DNA of 13,741 nucleotides from Saprospiraceae bacterium (GCA_022842255.1 JALHPW010000051.1:1-13741), one strand, 5' to 3'. Shown: positions 1 to 7,737, numbered from the stretch's first letter. Translations and numbers: made by a program. Notes: generated by a model from the letters alone, not told the origin.

Positions 1-366
1 CAACGGCCAGGTCCACGCCGTTGTAGGTATAAACGGCACCGGGACAAACACTAGGATTCAAGGTTGAACTGGAAACGGGCAAGGCAGCAACCGTTACGGT
101 CACCACCGAATCGCAACCCAGCCAGTTTGTCAAATTAAAGTTTTGCGATTGACCGACGGCCAGGTCCACGCCGTTGTAGGCGTAAACGGCACCCGGACAA
201 ACGCTAGGGTTCAAGGTCGAACTGGAAACGGGAAGTGCAAATACCGTTACCGTTACCAACGAATCGCAGCCAATAGCATTCTGGTAAGAAAAAACCTGCG
301 ATTGTCCAGCCAGAATGGCGTTCCCTAGGTAATTGGCGGTATAGCCGGGGCAAGCTGTAAGCGCAA
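1..366 (-). repeat. Tandem repeat, 153-bp period (51 aa), at least three units, continuing past the left edge
   Basis: The words cggccaggtccacgccgttg (from 4 and from 157) and tgcgatt (from 144 and from 297) recur exactly 153 bp apart, so the period is 51 codons inside the adhesin frame. The protein unit reads CPGAVYTYNGVDLAVGQSQ, then NFNLTNWLGCDSVVTVTV, then ALPVSSSTLNP. The two units nearest the edge match at about 72 of the first 80 bases. The outermost unit (about 214-366) is clearly degenerate (CPGYTANYLGNAILAGQSQ). The array is cut by the window start, so its length is unknown. Confidence 0.9.
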
Positions 367-3300
367 TGGCACTGGAAGCCGTTGAACACGAATAGGCATC
401 CACCAGCAAATCTGTGTAGACCATGCCGCCACACCCTGTGAGCCCAGCCGAATCCGAAAAAATCACGATTTCCCAAAGTGGGCTAAGCAATTGAGTATCA
501 ATCTGAACCGAATAATTGGTAGACAGCACATCCAGCCAGTCAAAGGCCCCGTTTGCGCCCGATTGGTTGGGGGCCACAAGAGTGCCGTTTTGTAGCAGCT
601 GCACCGGAATTCCAGCTACCAGTGTATCGGCGGCATCAATGATTCCATTGTCGTTTACGTCCGACCAAACCTGGCCAGCAATATTGCCAAAACCGTTGTA
701 GAGCTCCAGCGTGAGCGACGCGCTCTGCGCTTGGCAGCCGCTGGTATCTACCAATTCAGCCCAATACGTGCCACTTTCGGTAGCGGCGAATTGGCTATTG
801 GTTGCCCCAGGAATTGGCGAGCCTTCATAAAACCATTGCCAACTGACAATTTCGGGCATCGGGGGCAGGCAAATCGTATCCGGATTGCAGCGCTCATGGC
901 AGCCCGCGGGTAGGGCAGCAATATTGGGTCCAGGAAGGATGACCACGGGGTCGCTGCTGGCCGAACAGCCAAAGGTATTGGTCGCTTTTACGATATAACT
1001 ACCAGGAGCTGTCGTAGTAAAAGATGGACCGATGATTCCATTGTTCCAGGCCAAATGCCAATCAGGTTGGTTGGGCCCGAAATAAGAAACCAGGGTGGGG
1101 ATTCCTGCGCAAAGGTTATCGGCCACCGCAAAAAAATCAGCGGGGGTCGGGTTCACCACAACCGTGAACGGAGGTGTAGTGAAAGAGCAACCACTCGAAA
1201 CATCCGTAAGCGTCACATCAAACGTATGCGAACCCAGGCCGAGGAGATTGTCACGGTCCTCGGTAAACAACAAGGTCTGACTGATTTCACCAGCAACCGA
1301 CCACTCGAACTGATAGCTTGCATTGGTGTTGGCCAAAAGCACCACCTCATCGCCTTCACAAATGGTCAAAGGAGAACCAACGGTACCCGTGTTTTGTCCC
1401 AATTCGTTGAAAATCTGCGCCTGAATAAACCCATCCGGAGTCGGGTATTCATTGACGACCCTCGCCTCAGGCGAAAACTGACAGCCATTGGCAGCTGTGA
1501 CGGTCACACCATAAACCCCTTCGGTAGTGACGTGGATGGTATCGGTCGTTGCTCCGTTCGACCACAAATAGCTGCCGCCGAGGGGCGGGGCGAAAAGCTG
1601 CGTGTTTTGTCCGTGGCAAATCGTGATGGGGCCACCAGGGGTGATTTCCCCACTCAGTGTATTGGTGGAAATTGGGATCTGCCGAACGGCCGAAGACGTA
1701 CAGCCCCAGGCGTTTTGGGCGGTAGCGGTTACAGTGTAGGTTCCAATATTGTTCCCATAATCGTGGTAGACTGTGGTGCCTACAGCCGTGTTGGAAAGAC
1801 TGCTGGGTTGCCCGAAATTCCAGTCAATTTGAATGGCATCGCCACTCGGAAGGGCGATAAACGGGGTGGCTTGATTGGCGCAACCGGGTGGCAAGGTGGC
1901 CAGGCCGGGTTGTGCGGCCAATGGAACTTCCACCACCTGACTATACGAGCTGGTGCAGCCCGTTTCGGTAGTGATGGTGAGGGTAGCCAGGTAAGGACCA
2001 GGGTCGGCGTATGGGTATTTTGCTTCTTGAGAACTGGTAGAAGCAAAAGTCCCGCCGGACAAATCGCCAAACGACCAATCCCAGGAGACAATGCTGTGGT
2101 CGGGGAGCCGGGTGCTTTCATCTGTGAAGACGGTGGAATCGCCCGGACAATCGGGAATTGCCGTAAATTGAGCCAACGCCTCTACATCCACTGAATCGAG
2201 GGCTTCGCAGACGGTTCCGTCCTGCAAGAGTACCCGGACGAGTACCAAATATTTGCCCGCATTTTCATAGACAAAGCTGGCGTTATCGCCCGAGGCAGTA
2301 TCAATTTCGACGCCTCCGGAAATTCCGGTCCACCACAAAGCGCTGCCCGAAACGTATTGCCCTGTGTAGTCGTTGAGCACCAAACGGAACGAATCGCAGC
2401 GCGGACTAGGGTCTGGCACCGCTTGTACACTTCCGGGTGGGCAAAATGGGTTTGCGTGTCCGGGATTGTTGCAAACTCCTCCGCCGCCGCCGCCACAATA
2501 TTCCCACAATAAAATGGGCGGCGCACTGGCCGTACAACCGTATTCATTGGTTACGGTAGCCGTGTAAAGACCGTATTGGTTGGTGGAATAAACGCTTTGA
2601 TTGACGCCCAGTGGATTTCCATCCCGATACCATTCATAGTCGTAACCCGTATCGTTGTCGGTCAAGGCAAACAGCGGGACATTCAAAGAATTGGCGCAAA
2701 AACCTGTGGGACTGGAGGTTGTGACGCTAAGATTAGGGCTTGGATATTCTTCGATATCAAAAGCTGCTACATCGCTACAGCCATTCGCATCGGTGACAAA
2801 AAGCAGGTAGGTTCCGGGGCCTACCGAGACAGTAGGCGCATTGGAAATAGGGGATTTGGTGGCAGTTTGCCAAGAATACGTGCTCCAACTACCGGATGCA
2901 GATAAGTTGGCGGTTTGTCCTTCACAAATGCCGGCTGGATAAACGGGGTTCACCACCGGTGCCGGATTAACGACGACCATTTCATTGGCGAGTTTTCCAC
3001 AAACAGAAAGCCGCACCGTGTGGGTGCCAGGTTGTGACCAGAAAATTTCAACGCTGCTGGTCCCTTGCCCTTTCACCACAAAACCAGCGGTGCTCGGGAT
3101 TACTTCCCATACATAATCCAGGCTTTGACTTTCCGGCATGGCCAGGTAGATGCCAGTTAGGCCTACGCACCGGGTTATCTGCCCCGTTATTTTGGGGTCT
3201 TGAAGCGGCATGATGATTTTTCGGATGGTATCGGACACACATCCCGACCCGTCTGCTGCCAAGGACCGGGCTGCGACCCAAAAATTGGCGTTGGAAGTTT

Positions 3301-5638
3301 GTGGGGCCAGTACGTTGTACGGATTGCCCCAATCCTGTTGGTTGGTCAGACTGTTGGTCCACAGCACTTGTTCACTTACCCCGGTGGCCGTGTAGGTAAA
3401 TACTTCGTCCGGACAGTAATACGAAGGGCCGTCAATTCCGATGGGTTTGGATGGTGTGGGTACTACCTTGACTTTCCAGTCGGCACGTTCGCTGCAAGTG
3501 AAATTTTGGGAATTGAGGGTTGGAACCGCGACCAATAAATACTCCCCTGGACCATTGGCAAACGCAGGGGTGATGGAGCTGATATTGCTAAAGGTCTGTG
3601 CCAAGGAGCCGTCGGGGGCGTACACACTCCAATCGCTGGCGTAAGTGGAAAAACTTTTGGGTTGGCCCTCACAAACCTGAAATGGTCCGGTGATGATCAT
3701 GGGCGGACGAACTTTGACATTCAGGGTATCGGCACCACTACACTCCAGGTAACAATTGTCGTAGCGGACAATTACTTTGAAATTCCCGTTGTAGGAAACA
3801 CCCCACCGAACCCTAATTTTCGATCTTCCTTGCCCTTCCAAAATGACATTAAACCCGTCCGGCTGTTGAAGTTCCCAGGTATAACTCGTGCCATCAAACG
3901 GGCCAATCGAATACTCCACTTCAGTGCCTTTGCAAACCACCGTTGGGCCAATGATTTTCGCCGCATCCGAAATCACGGGTACTTGAATGGCGGAGGCCAC
4001 GGGGCAGGTGCTTCCTGTACAACTGAGTCCTTCCAGGTTAATAATGCCGTTCGGCCCACCAGTCCATTGAATGGATATTGAATTGTCTGAAGGACCGCCG
4101 CCATTGGTAACCGTTCCGTTGGGGGAAACGCCCCAAATAAAACTCCCACAATCCGAATTCGTGGTATAAGTGATTGATTCTCCGGGACAAACAGTTCCTA
4201 CACAGTCCAGGGTGGGGGCTGATTCTGCCAATACTTCTACCGTTATAAAGGTCGTATCGGCGCAATAACACAGGCTCCGGGCAATCAATGCGACCGAATA
4301 AGTGCCTGGCAGATTAAAGGTATGGACAGCGTTTTCTGCCGTCACATTGGAGGCGTCGTCGCTAAATTGCCACTCATACAGATCCGCGTTTTCGCTTTCA
4401 TTGTCGAACCAAACAGTTTGTCCCCGGCAAACTTTCAGGGTAGAATCGGGGTTGGCCAGAGCCGGTGTCAGCGCCATTTTTGCTTCCGGCATTTCGACGA
4501 TTTCGACACAGAAATTCCCTTCATAACAACCTTGCCCTTGGCTTCCCACTTTTATTTTACCCGCTCCCGAATCACCCCAAGTTATGGTAGCCTCACTTTT
4601 GTCTGCATTGAAAAAATAGCTCACCACCGATCCGGTGATTTCCCAACTGAAATTGCCGAGCACTGAACCATCGCACAAGGGGCCGTAGGGCCCGGCATGA
4701 TAAGTGACGGTGGTGTTGGGGCATACTTTTTCACAAGCGTTTGCGACGGTAGGCGCACAAAGTCCAGGATTTTGGGAAGTGATTTGCAAAGGACTGGTGA
4801 CATAAAGCCCAATGCCCCCCTGTGGGTTCCCAAAAGTTCGGGATACCACAGGTCCAGAAGCATTGGAAACCGTCACGGTATAGCTACATCCGAAAGTACA
4901 GATGTTGTGGATTTCAAAGGTGTTGCCGGAAAAAACGCCCGTGGAAGACACGCTACCATTGCTAACTTGGGTAACGGTGTAGGTGTAATTGCCGGGAGGC
5001 AAGTTATAGGTGTAGACAATTGCTGAACGGTCGCCGCTCAGGCCACAACCCGTGTTGAAAAAGTCAAAGGCGATGGCCGGGTTGTTGCCCACTACTTCCA
5101 CCGGGAAAGATCTAATGCCTGTACAACCATTGGCATCTGTGACGGTCACGGTATAGGTGTTGTTAAAAGCTGGGTTTACGGTGACTTGTGTGCCGTTTTG
5201 GGCATTGCTCCAGCTGTATTGAACATAGGGTAAAGTGCCACCCAATACTTCCGGGTGGATGGTGACGGGCTGTCCGTTGGTCGAAACCAGCGGGGGCAGT
5301 TCTTTGATGGTAACCGGACAGTCCGGCTTGTTCAAAGTGACACAGGTGGTGGCTGTTTTTCCCAGGGCATCGGTCACAGTAACACAAAAAGGGCCGGTGT
5401 AAGTAAGGTCGGTCAGGTCTTGCGGGTTGCTTGGGCCTGTCACATTCGACCAGTCGTAGTTGTAGGGAGGCGTGCCACCGGTCACTGTAAGGTCGATGGA
5501 ACCATTGATAGGGCTGTTCCAGGCGCAAGGGAAATCCACTTGTGTGGTGCTTAGGGTAAGGTTTTGTCCGGCAGCGCTAACAGTGCAAAAAAGTATAAAA
5601 ATGGAGGCCGAGAACAGTTGGGTGTAGGTGTTTTTCAT
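1..5638 (-). CDS. Giant secreted multi-domain adhesin-like protein (SprB/PKD/Ig-like modules), 3' end outside window
   Basis: One frame stays open from the ATG at 5638-5636 to the window edge (at least 1879 residues, no stop). Residues 1-24 look like a signal peptide (MKNTYTQLF, hydrophobic core, cleavage near AAG/Q). Residues about 45-102 resemble a SprB repeat (GGTPPYNYDWSN, then VTVTDALGK). A second such module covers about 118-183 (LGGTLPYVQYSWSN, TYTVTVTDANGC). Many further beta-sandwich modules follow, including PKD-like ones near 415-462 (YEWQFSDD, GTYSVALIA) and 1180-1232 (SWDWSFGD). A Gly6 linker lies at about 1049-1054. An SdrD/Cna-B-like module spans about 1651-1713 with a DVNDNGIID calcium-loop-like motif. 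The 51-residue repeats start at about 1758. Such proteins are normally exported by the type IX system and act in adhesion or gliding, but the C-terminal sorting domain that would prove this lies outside the window. The role is inferred from architecture. No neighbouring gene indicates its partner. Confidence 0.9.
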   Translation of the reverse strand, partial: MKNTYTQLFSASIFILFCTVSAAGQNLTLSTTQVDFPCAWNSPINGSIDLTVTGGTPPYNYDWSNVTGPSNPQDLTDLTYTGPFCVTVTDALGKTATTCVTLNKPDCPVTIKELPPLVSTNGQPVTIHPEVLGGTLPYVQYSWSNAQNGTQVTVNPAFNNTYTVTVTDANGCTGIRSFPVEVVGNNPAIAFDFFNTGCGLSGDRSAIVYTYNLPPGNYTYTVTQVSNGSVSSTGVFSGNTFEIHNICTFGCSYTVTVSNASGPVVSRTFGNPQGGIGLYVTSPLQITSQNPGLCAPTVANACEKVCPNTTVTYHAGPYGPLCDGSVLGNFSWEITGSVVSYFFNADKSEATITWGDSGAGKIKVGSQGQGCYEGNFCVEIVEMPEAKMALTPALANPDSTLKVCRGQTVWFDNESENADLYEWQFSDDASNVTAENAVHTFNLPGTYSVALIARSLCYCADTTFITVEVLAESAPTLDCVGTVCPGESITYTTNSDCGSFIWGVSPNGTVTNGGGPSDNSISIQWTGGPNGIINLEGLSCTGSTCPVASAIQVPVISDAAKIIGPTVVCKGTEVEYSIGPFDGTSYTWELQQPDGFNVILEGQGRSKIRVRWGVSYNGNFKVIVRYDNCYLECSGADTLNVKVRPPMIITGPFQVCEGQPKSFSTYASDWSVYAPDGSLAQTFSNISSITPAFANGPGEYLLVAVPTLNSQNFTCSERADWKVKVVPTPSKPIGIDGPSYYCPDEVFTYTATGVSEQVLWTNSLTNQQDWGNPYNVLAPQTSNANFWVAARSLAADGSGCVSDTIRKIIMPLQDPKITGQITRCVGLTGIYLAMPESQSLDYVWEVIPSTAGFVVKGQGTSSVEIFWSQPGTHTVRLSVCGKLANEMVVVNPAPVVNPVYPAGICEGQTANLSASGSWSTYSWQTATKSPISNAPTVSVGPGTYLLFVTDANGCSDVAAFDIEEYPSPNLSVTTSSPTGFCANSLNVPLFALTDNDTGYDYEWYRDGNPLGVNQSVYSTNQYGLYTATVTNEYGCTASAPPILLWEYCGGGGGGVCNNPGHANPFCPPGSVQAVPDPSPRCDSFRLVLNDYTGQYVSGSALWWTGISGGVEIDTASGDNASFVYENAGKYLVLVRVLLQDGTVCEALDSVDVEALAQFTAIPDCPGDSTVFTDESTRLPDHSIVSWDWSFGDLSGGTFASTSSQEAKYPYADPGPYLATLTITTETGCTSSYSQVVEVPLAAQPGLATLPPGCANQATPFIALPSGDAIQIDWNFGQPSSLSNTAVGTTVYHDYGNNIGTYTVTATAQNAWGCTSSAVRQIPISTNTLSGEITPGGPITICHGQNTQLFAPPLGGSYLWSNGATTDTIHVTTEGVYGVTVTAANGCQFSPEARVVNEYPTPDGFIQAQIFNELGQNTGTVGSPLTICEGDEVVLLANTNASYQFEWSVAGEISQTLLFTEDRDNLLGLGSHTFDVTLTDVSSGCSFTTPPFTVVVNPTPADFFAVADNLCAGIPTLVSYFGPNQPDWHLAWNNGIIGPSFTTTAPGSYIVKATNTFGCSASSDPVVILPGPNIAALPAGCHERCNPDTICLPPMPEIVSWQWFYEGSPIPGATNSQFAATESGTYWAELVDTSGCQAQSASLTLELYNGFGNIAGQVWSDVNDNGIIDAADTLVAGIPVQLLQNGTLVAPNQSGANGAFDWLDVLSTNYSVQIDTQLLSPLWEIVIFSDSAGLTGCGGMVYTDLLVDAYSCSTASSAIALTACPGYTANYLGNAILAGQSQVFSYQNAIGCDSLVTVTVFALPVSSSTLNPSVCPGAVYAYNGVDLAVGQSQNFNLTNWLGCDSVVTVTVAALPVSSSTLNPSVCPGAVYTYNGVDLAV

Positions 5639-5665
5639 AAGCAGGAGCGGAAGCGAGGAGCTTTT

Positions 5666-5680
5666 AACTTTCCGAAAGTT
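5666..5680. promoter_or_regulatory. 15-bp palindrome upstream of the adhesin gene
   Basis: The 7-nt half-sites aactttc and gaaagtt flank a single central base, forming a perfect palindrome 28 nt upstream of the adhesin ATG. The lack of a loop makes an operator more likely than a hairpin. No regulator can be named from the sequence. The function is inferred. Confidence 0.3.
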
Positions 5681-5741
5681 TGCGAGTTTTTGGCAAGTTT
5701 GACCTGATTCCAACGCAAAAATTCCGAATAAACCCCGCGTC

Positions 5742-5777
5742 CACAACTACATTTTTAAGGAATTGTATAGCAAAAAA
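5742..5777 (-). promoter_or_regulatory. Possible Bacteroidota promoter of the adhesin gene
   Basis: On the minus strand a TTTTTTG (5777-5771) stands 21 nt before TAGTTGTG (5749-5742). The latter matches TAnnTTTG in all but one position. Order and spacing fit the Bacteroidota -33/-7 pattern. It would give a leader of roughly 95-100 nt that includes the palindrome at 5666-5680. The -7 box is imperfect, so this is a weak call. The remaining intergenic sequence (5778-5850) is AT-rich and contains only a 13-bp palindrome, attgataatcaat, at 5799-5811. Confidence 0.3.
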
Positions 5778-5850
5778 TTGATAAAAAAACTTGAATCTAT
5801 TGATAATCAATTATCTATTTTATTCGACTCAACATTATAACTGCAGCATT

Positions 5851-6216
5851 TTACTTTCGAATAAAATAAACCGCCAATACCAAAAATACAAAACCCACAA
5901 AGTGATTCCATTTCAAGGCCTCATTTTTGAACAATACGAGGGTGAATACCGTAAACACCACCAGCGTAATCACTTCTTGAATTACTTTCAATTGCAAAAG
6001 CGTGAAAGGCCCACCATTTTCCTGATAACCAATCTTGTTGGCGGGCACCATCAGGCAATATTCCATAAATGCAATCAACCAACTCGCCAAGATCAGCCCG
6101 AACAGCCCCGTTTTTTGAAAAAATTTCAGATGCTGGAATTTCAAGTGCCCGTACCAGGCGATGGTCATAAAAACATTGGAAAACAGTAGTAATAGGATGG
6201 TGTAGAGACCTTTCAT
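5851..6216 (-). CDS. DUF486 family small membrane protein (DMT-like)
   Basis: This is a 121-residue protein with four hydrophobic segments. It carries the typical DUF486 signature: NVFMTIAWYGHLKF near the N-terminus, then FMEYCLMVPANKIGY, then TLLQLKVIQEVITLVVF, ending in AVYFIRK. The length fits the family, which usually has about 110-120 residues. The frame is open 19 codons further upstream, but that part (MPTIHSSYIIVHTS) is the translation of the intergenic repeat at 6226-6249. The ATG at 6216, followed by KGLYTILLLL, is therefore the start. It acts in the inner membrane. The family is distantly like drug/metabolite transporters but its substrate is unknown. The gene is divergent from the lipoprotein gene at 6392. 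Confidence 0.93.
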   Translation of the reverse strand: MKGLYTILLLLFSNVFMTIAWYGHLKFQHLKFFQKTGLFGLILASWLIAFMEYCLMVPANKIGYQENGGPFTLLQLKVIQEVITLVVFTVFTLVLFKNEALKWNHFVGFVFLVLAVYFIRK

Positions 6217-6270
6217 TGTACCTAGGATGTATGATGTATGAACTATGATGTATGAACTATGAATCGTGGG

Positions 6271-6278
6271 CAAATATA
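6271..6278 (-). promoter_or_regulatory. Likely -7 box (TATATTTG) for the DUF486 gene
   Basis: On the minus strand TATATTTG is an exact match to the Bacteroidota TAnnTTTG box, 55 nt upstream of the ATG at 6216. No clear TTG is seen 19-21 nt further upstream, so the -33 element is weak. Together with the box at 6307-6314 it places both divergent promoters inside the spacer of inverted repeat H1. Confidence 0.4.
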
Positions 6279-6306
6279 TTGGAGTCTAAAACGTTTCTCG
6301 GCTAAC

Positions 6307-6314
6307 TAATTTTG
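6307..6314 (+). promoter_or_regulatory. Likely -7 box (TAATTTTG) for the lipoprotein gene
   Basis: TAATTTTG matches TAnnTTTG exactly and lies 77 nt upstream of the ATG at 6392. The nearest TTG (6279-6281) is 25 nt upstream, longer than the usual 19-21. Transcription would begin near 6320, at the hairpin 6321-6352, and then run through the right arm of H1. Confidence 0.4.
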
Positions 6315-6320
6315 CCCCAA

Positions 6321-6352
6321 ATGCCCGCCGCAGCCAAAGTGTAAGCGGGCAT
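6321..6352 (+). promoter_or_regulatory. GC-rich hairpin in the lipoprotein gene leader
   Basis: The 8-nt arms atgcccgc (6321-6328) and gcgggcat (6345-6352) pair perfectly around a 16-nt loop. The hairpin sits where transcription from the box at 6307-6314 should begin, so it would form the extreme 5' end of the plus-strand mRNA. A role in 5' stability or in attenuation is possible but not shown. Confidence 0.45.
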
Positions 6353-6391
6353 ATATCATAGTTCATACATCATACATCATCGTTCTACCTC

Positions 6392-6826
6392 ATGCGCACA
6401 AGTTTTCTGTTTTTCTCTCTAGTTTTCCTCTTTTCAAACTGTAAAAACAAACCACAAGCACTCCAACAGGCCAAGGCTGAAGCGGATTTGCCCAAGGATT
6501 TTCTCGAGTTTTACCAAAAATTTCACACCGATAGCATGTACCAAATGGCACACATCGAATGGCCCTTGAAAGGGGAGAAAGGGGTGTCGCAGGACACCAT
6601 GGCCAAACGTCAGCTCACCGAATGGACGCCCGAAAACTGGCGTCTGATGCACCTGCCCGATACCACGATGAGTACCTTAAAGCGCGGTTTTGAAACCGTG
6701 GGCGATGTCATGGTCATCGAACGAATGTCGTATCCGATGGTCGGATTTGGCTATGAACGGCAGTTCTACAAAGAAGAAGATGGCTCTTGGCGGCTTATCT
6801 TTTATGGCGAGACGGTGATGCAGTAG
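6392..6826 (+). CDS. Hypothetical lipoprotein (possibly DUF4348-like)
   Basis: This is a 144-residue protein. The N-terminus MRTSFLFFSLVFLFSNC is a lipoprotein signal with the lipidated cysteine at residue 17 and a KNK after it, so the mature protein is membrane-anchored. The body contains DLPKDFLEFYQKFHTDSMYQ followed by MAHIEWPLKG, and ends with a beta-rich stretch (QFYKEEDGSWRLIFYGETVM). This arrangement recalls the DUF4348 lipoproteins of Bacteroidota, a resemblance judged by eye and not certain. No enzymatic motif is seen. Its 3' end overlaps the converging gene at 6795-7415 by 32 bp. Confidence 0.85.
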   Translation: MRTSFLFFSLVFLFSNCKNKPQALQQAKAEADLPKDFLEFYQKFHTDSMYQMAHIEWPLKGEKGVSQDTMAKRQLTEWTPENWRLMHLPDTTMSTLKRGFETVGDVMVIERMSYPMVGFGYERQFYKEEDGSWRLIFYGETVMQ

Positions 6827-7415
6827 CAAAAAATACCAAAGCAATAAATAGTAGCCAGGATGCCCAAAGCGCGTAGCAAATGTTTCTCATTGCCTGCGCT
6901 GTTTGGGCATCCTGTTCTTTTTTCAGAAGTTCGGCTATCTGTTGTTTCTCTAGCTCCCCGGTTCCACATAAATGTATCGGAGAAACCTTCATGGTTGAAA
7001 CCCGTGGAGGGTTATACCAAACCCAAATGTTATCCTCAATTAGCCACCAGCGTACTTTTTCTGCAATTAGAATGTCTAAAATTGAGACCAGCGATTGGTA
7101 TTTGGCATGTGGAGTGAAGTGGATTTTTATACCTCCAAGCGTATCCAAAGTCACCATCATTTTTTGGATATCCGATTTGAGGGCAGCAATTTCGGGAGCG
7201 GCCTCTTTACCGATGGAAAATACATTTGAAAATTGACGCTGTGGAAAATCTGCGGTGAATCCCTTTCCTAAATCGCTGGCTCGGCAGGTATAAACCTTTA
7301 TGATTGCCTCTTTTTTAAAGGCTCCGCGTTTGTGAAAAAAAAGGATGCACAGTGCCAAAAGCAGCGCAAGACTAACCCAGCCAGGAACATAATAAATCCT
7401 TGTCCAAATTTTCAT
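6795..7415 (-). CDS. Hypothetical two-TM membrane protein
   Basis: This is a 206-residue protein of unrecognised family. There is one hydrophobic segment at about 11-27 (GWVSLALLLALCILFF) and another at about 182-197 (ALWASWLLFIALVFF). Between them lies a soluble region of about 150 residues with GGIKIHFTPHAKYQSLVSIL and VRWWLIEDNIWVWYNPP. That part loosely recalls ExbD-type periplasmic domains, but not well enough to name it. A charged, probably helical stretch (ELEKQQIAELLKKEQDAQ) precedes the second membrane segment, and the tail is basic (SPSRHKR). The start MKIWTRIYYVPGW places basic residues before the first segment. The last ten codons overlap the end of the converging lipoprotein gene. 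Confidence 0.75.
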   Translation of the reverse strand: MKIWTRIYYVPGWVSLALLLALCILFFHKRGAFKKEAIIKVYTCRASDLGKGFTADFPQRQFSNVFSIGKEAAPEIAALKSDIQKMMVTLDTLGGIKIHFTPHAKYQSLVSILDILIAEKVRWWLIEDNIWVWYNPPRVSTMKVSPIHLCGTGELEKQQIAELLKKEQDAQTAQAMRNICYALWASWLLFIALVFFATASPSRHKR

Positions 7416-7595
7416 AAAGGCATGATGCTGCCTATTCAGGATTTGGTGCGAAGGCTTATTGAATTAGAAGTGGTGGCACGACGCCACAATTATAGCCAAC
7501 GCAGAGTGGTTTTGAATACTGTGCGCATGTTATCAATTGAAAATCAAATTTTTGCGTCAATCAAATCATCAAAATCACTTTCATCACAGTGTAGT
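7416..7595. other. Intergenic stretch without a supported gene
   Basis: No convincing coding frame is seen here. A small inverted repeat, gtggc-acgac-gccac, lies near 7474-7488 and is not followed by a T-run. On the minus strand this stretch would hold the promoter of the gene at 6795-7415, but no exact TAnnTTTG box was found; the nearest is TAATTGTG. Confidence 0.4.
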
Positions 7596-7733
7596 TTACT
7601 GGCGATTTCGGCGATGCGGCTTTTTCGATACCAACCAATAGGTAAAAAAAGCTAGGAATATTACCCAAACGATAATCATAAGCGAAATCTCTGTTATTTG
7701 AGTTGAAAACCCGATATCAACCTTTTCTTCCAC
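7596..7733 (-). CDS. Possible tiny single-TM protein downstream of the E1 gene
   Basis: This minus-strand frame starts at GTG 7733 (VEEKVDIGFSTQITEISL) or at the internal ATG 7679 (MIIVWVIFLAFFTYWLV). It ends at 7596 with a basic tail, KKPHRRNRQ, giving 45 or 27 residues. It consists of one strongly hydrophobic segment followed by a positive tail, the topology of a small membrane protein. The start lies 4 nt after the E1 gene stop, on the same strand, so co-transcription is likely. The T-run at 7644-7650 lies inside the membrane segment. One base fewer there would open a longer product of 62 residues. No family is recognised. It may be a real small protein, a frameshifted one or chance. Confidence 0.3.
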   Translation of the reverse strand: MEEKVDIGFSTQITEISLMIIVWVIFLAFFTYWLVSKKPHRRNRQ

Positions 7734-7737
7734 CGAC

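Larger units (their letters stand above)
6226..6378. repeat. Inverted repeat H1 (24-nt perfect arms) in a divergent promoter region
   Basis: The left arm (6226-6249, starting gatgtatgatgtatg) and the right arm (6355-6378) are perfect reverse complements, separated by 105 nt. The left side holds a 14-bp word, atgatgtatgaact, twice in tandem (6231-6258). Both arms lie next to start codons, 9 nt from the ATG at 6216 and 13 nt from the ATG at 6392. Each divergent transcript would therefore carry the same 24-nt sequence just before its start codon. The 105-nt spacer contains the likely promoters. Confidence 0.9.

Noticed and set aside
1055..2194. Plus-strand open frame of 379 codons
   Set aside because: It lies wholly antisense to the adhesin frame, has no recognisable domain and an odd composition rich in Arg and Gly. 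The minus frame has clear modules and a signal peptide.
6226..6378. Miniature inverted-repeat transposable element
   Set aside because: No target-site duplication is seen outside the arms, and the spacer contains the likely promoters of both flanking genes rather than foreign sequence. It was kept as a plain inverted repeat.
7332..7655. Plus-strand open frame of 107 codons in the gap after the two-TM gene
   Set aside because: It starts inside that gene on the opposite strand. The composition is unremarkable and no start context or domain is seen.
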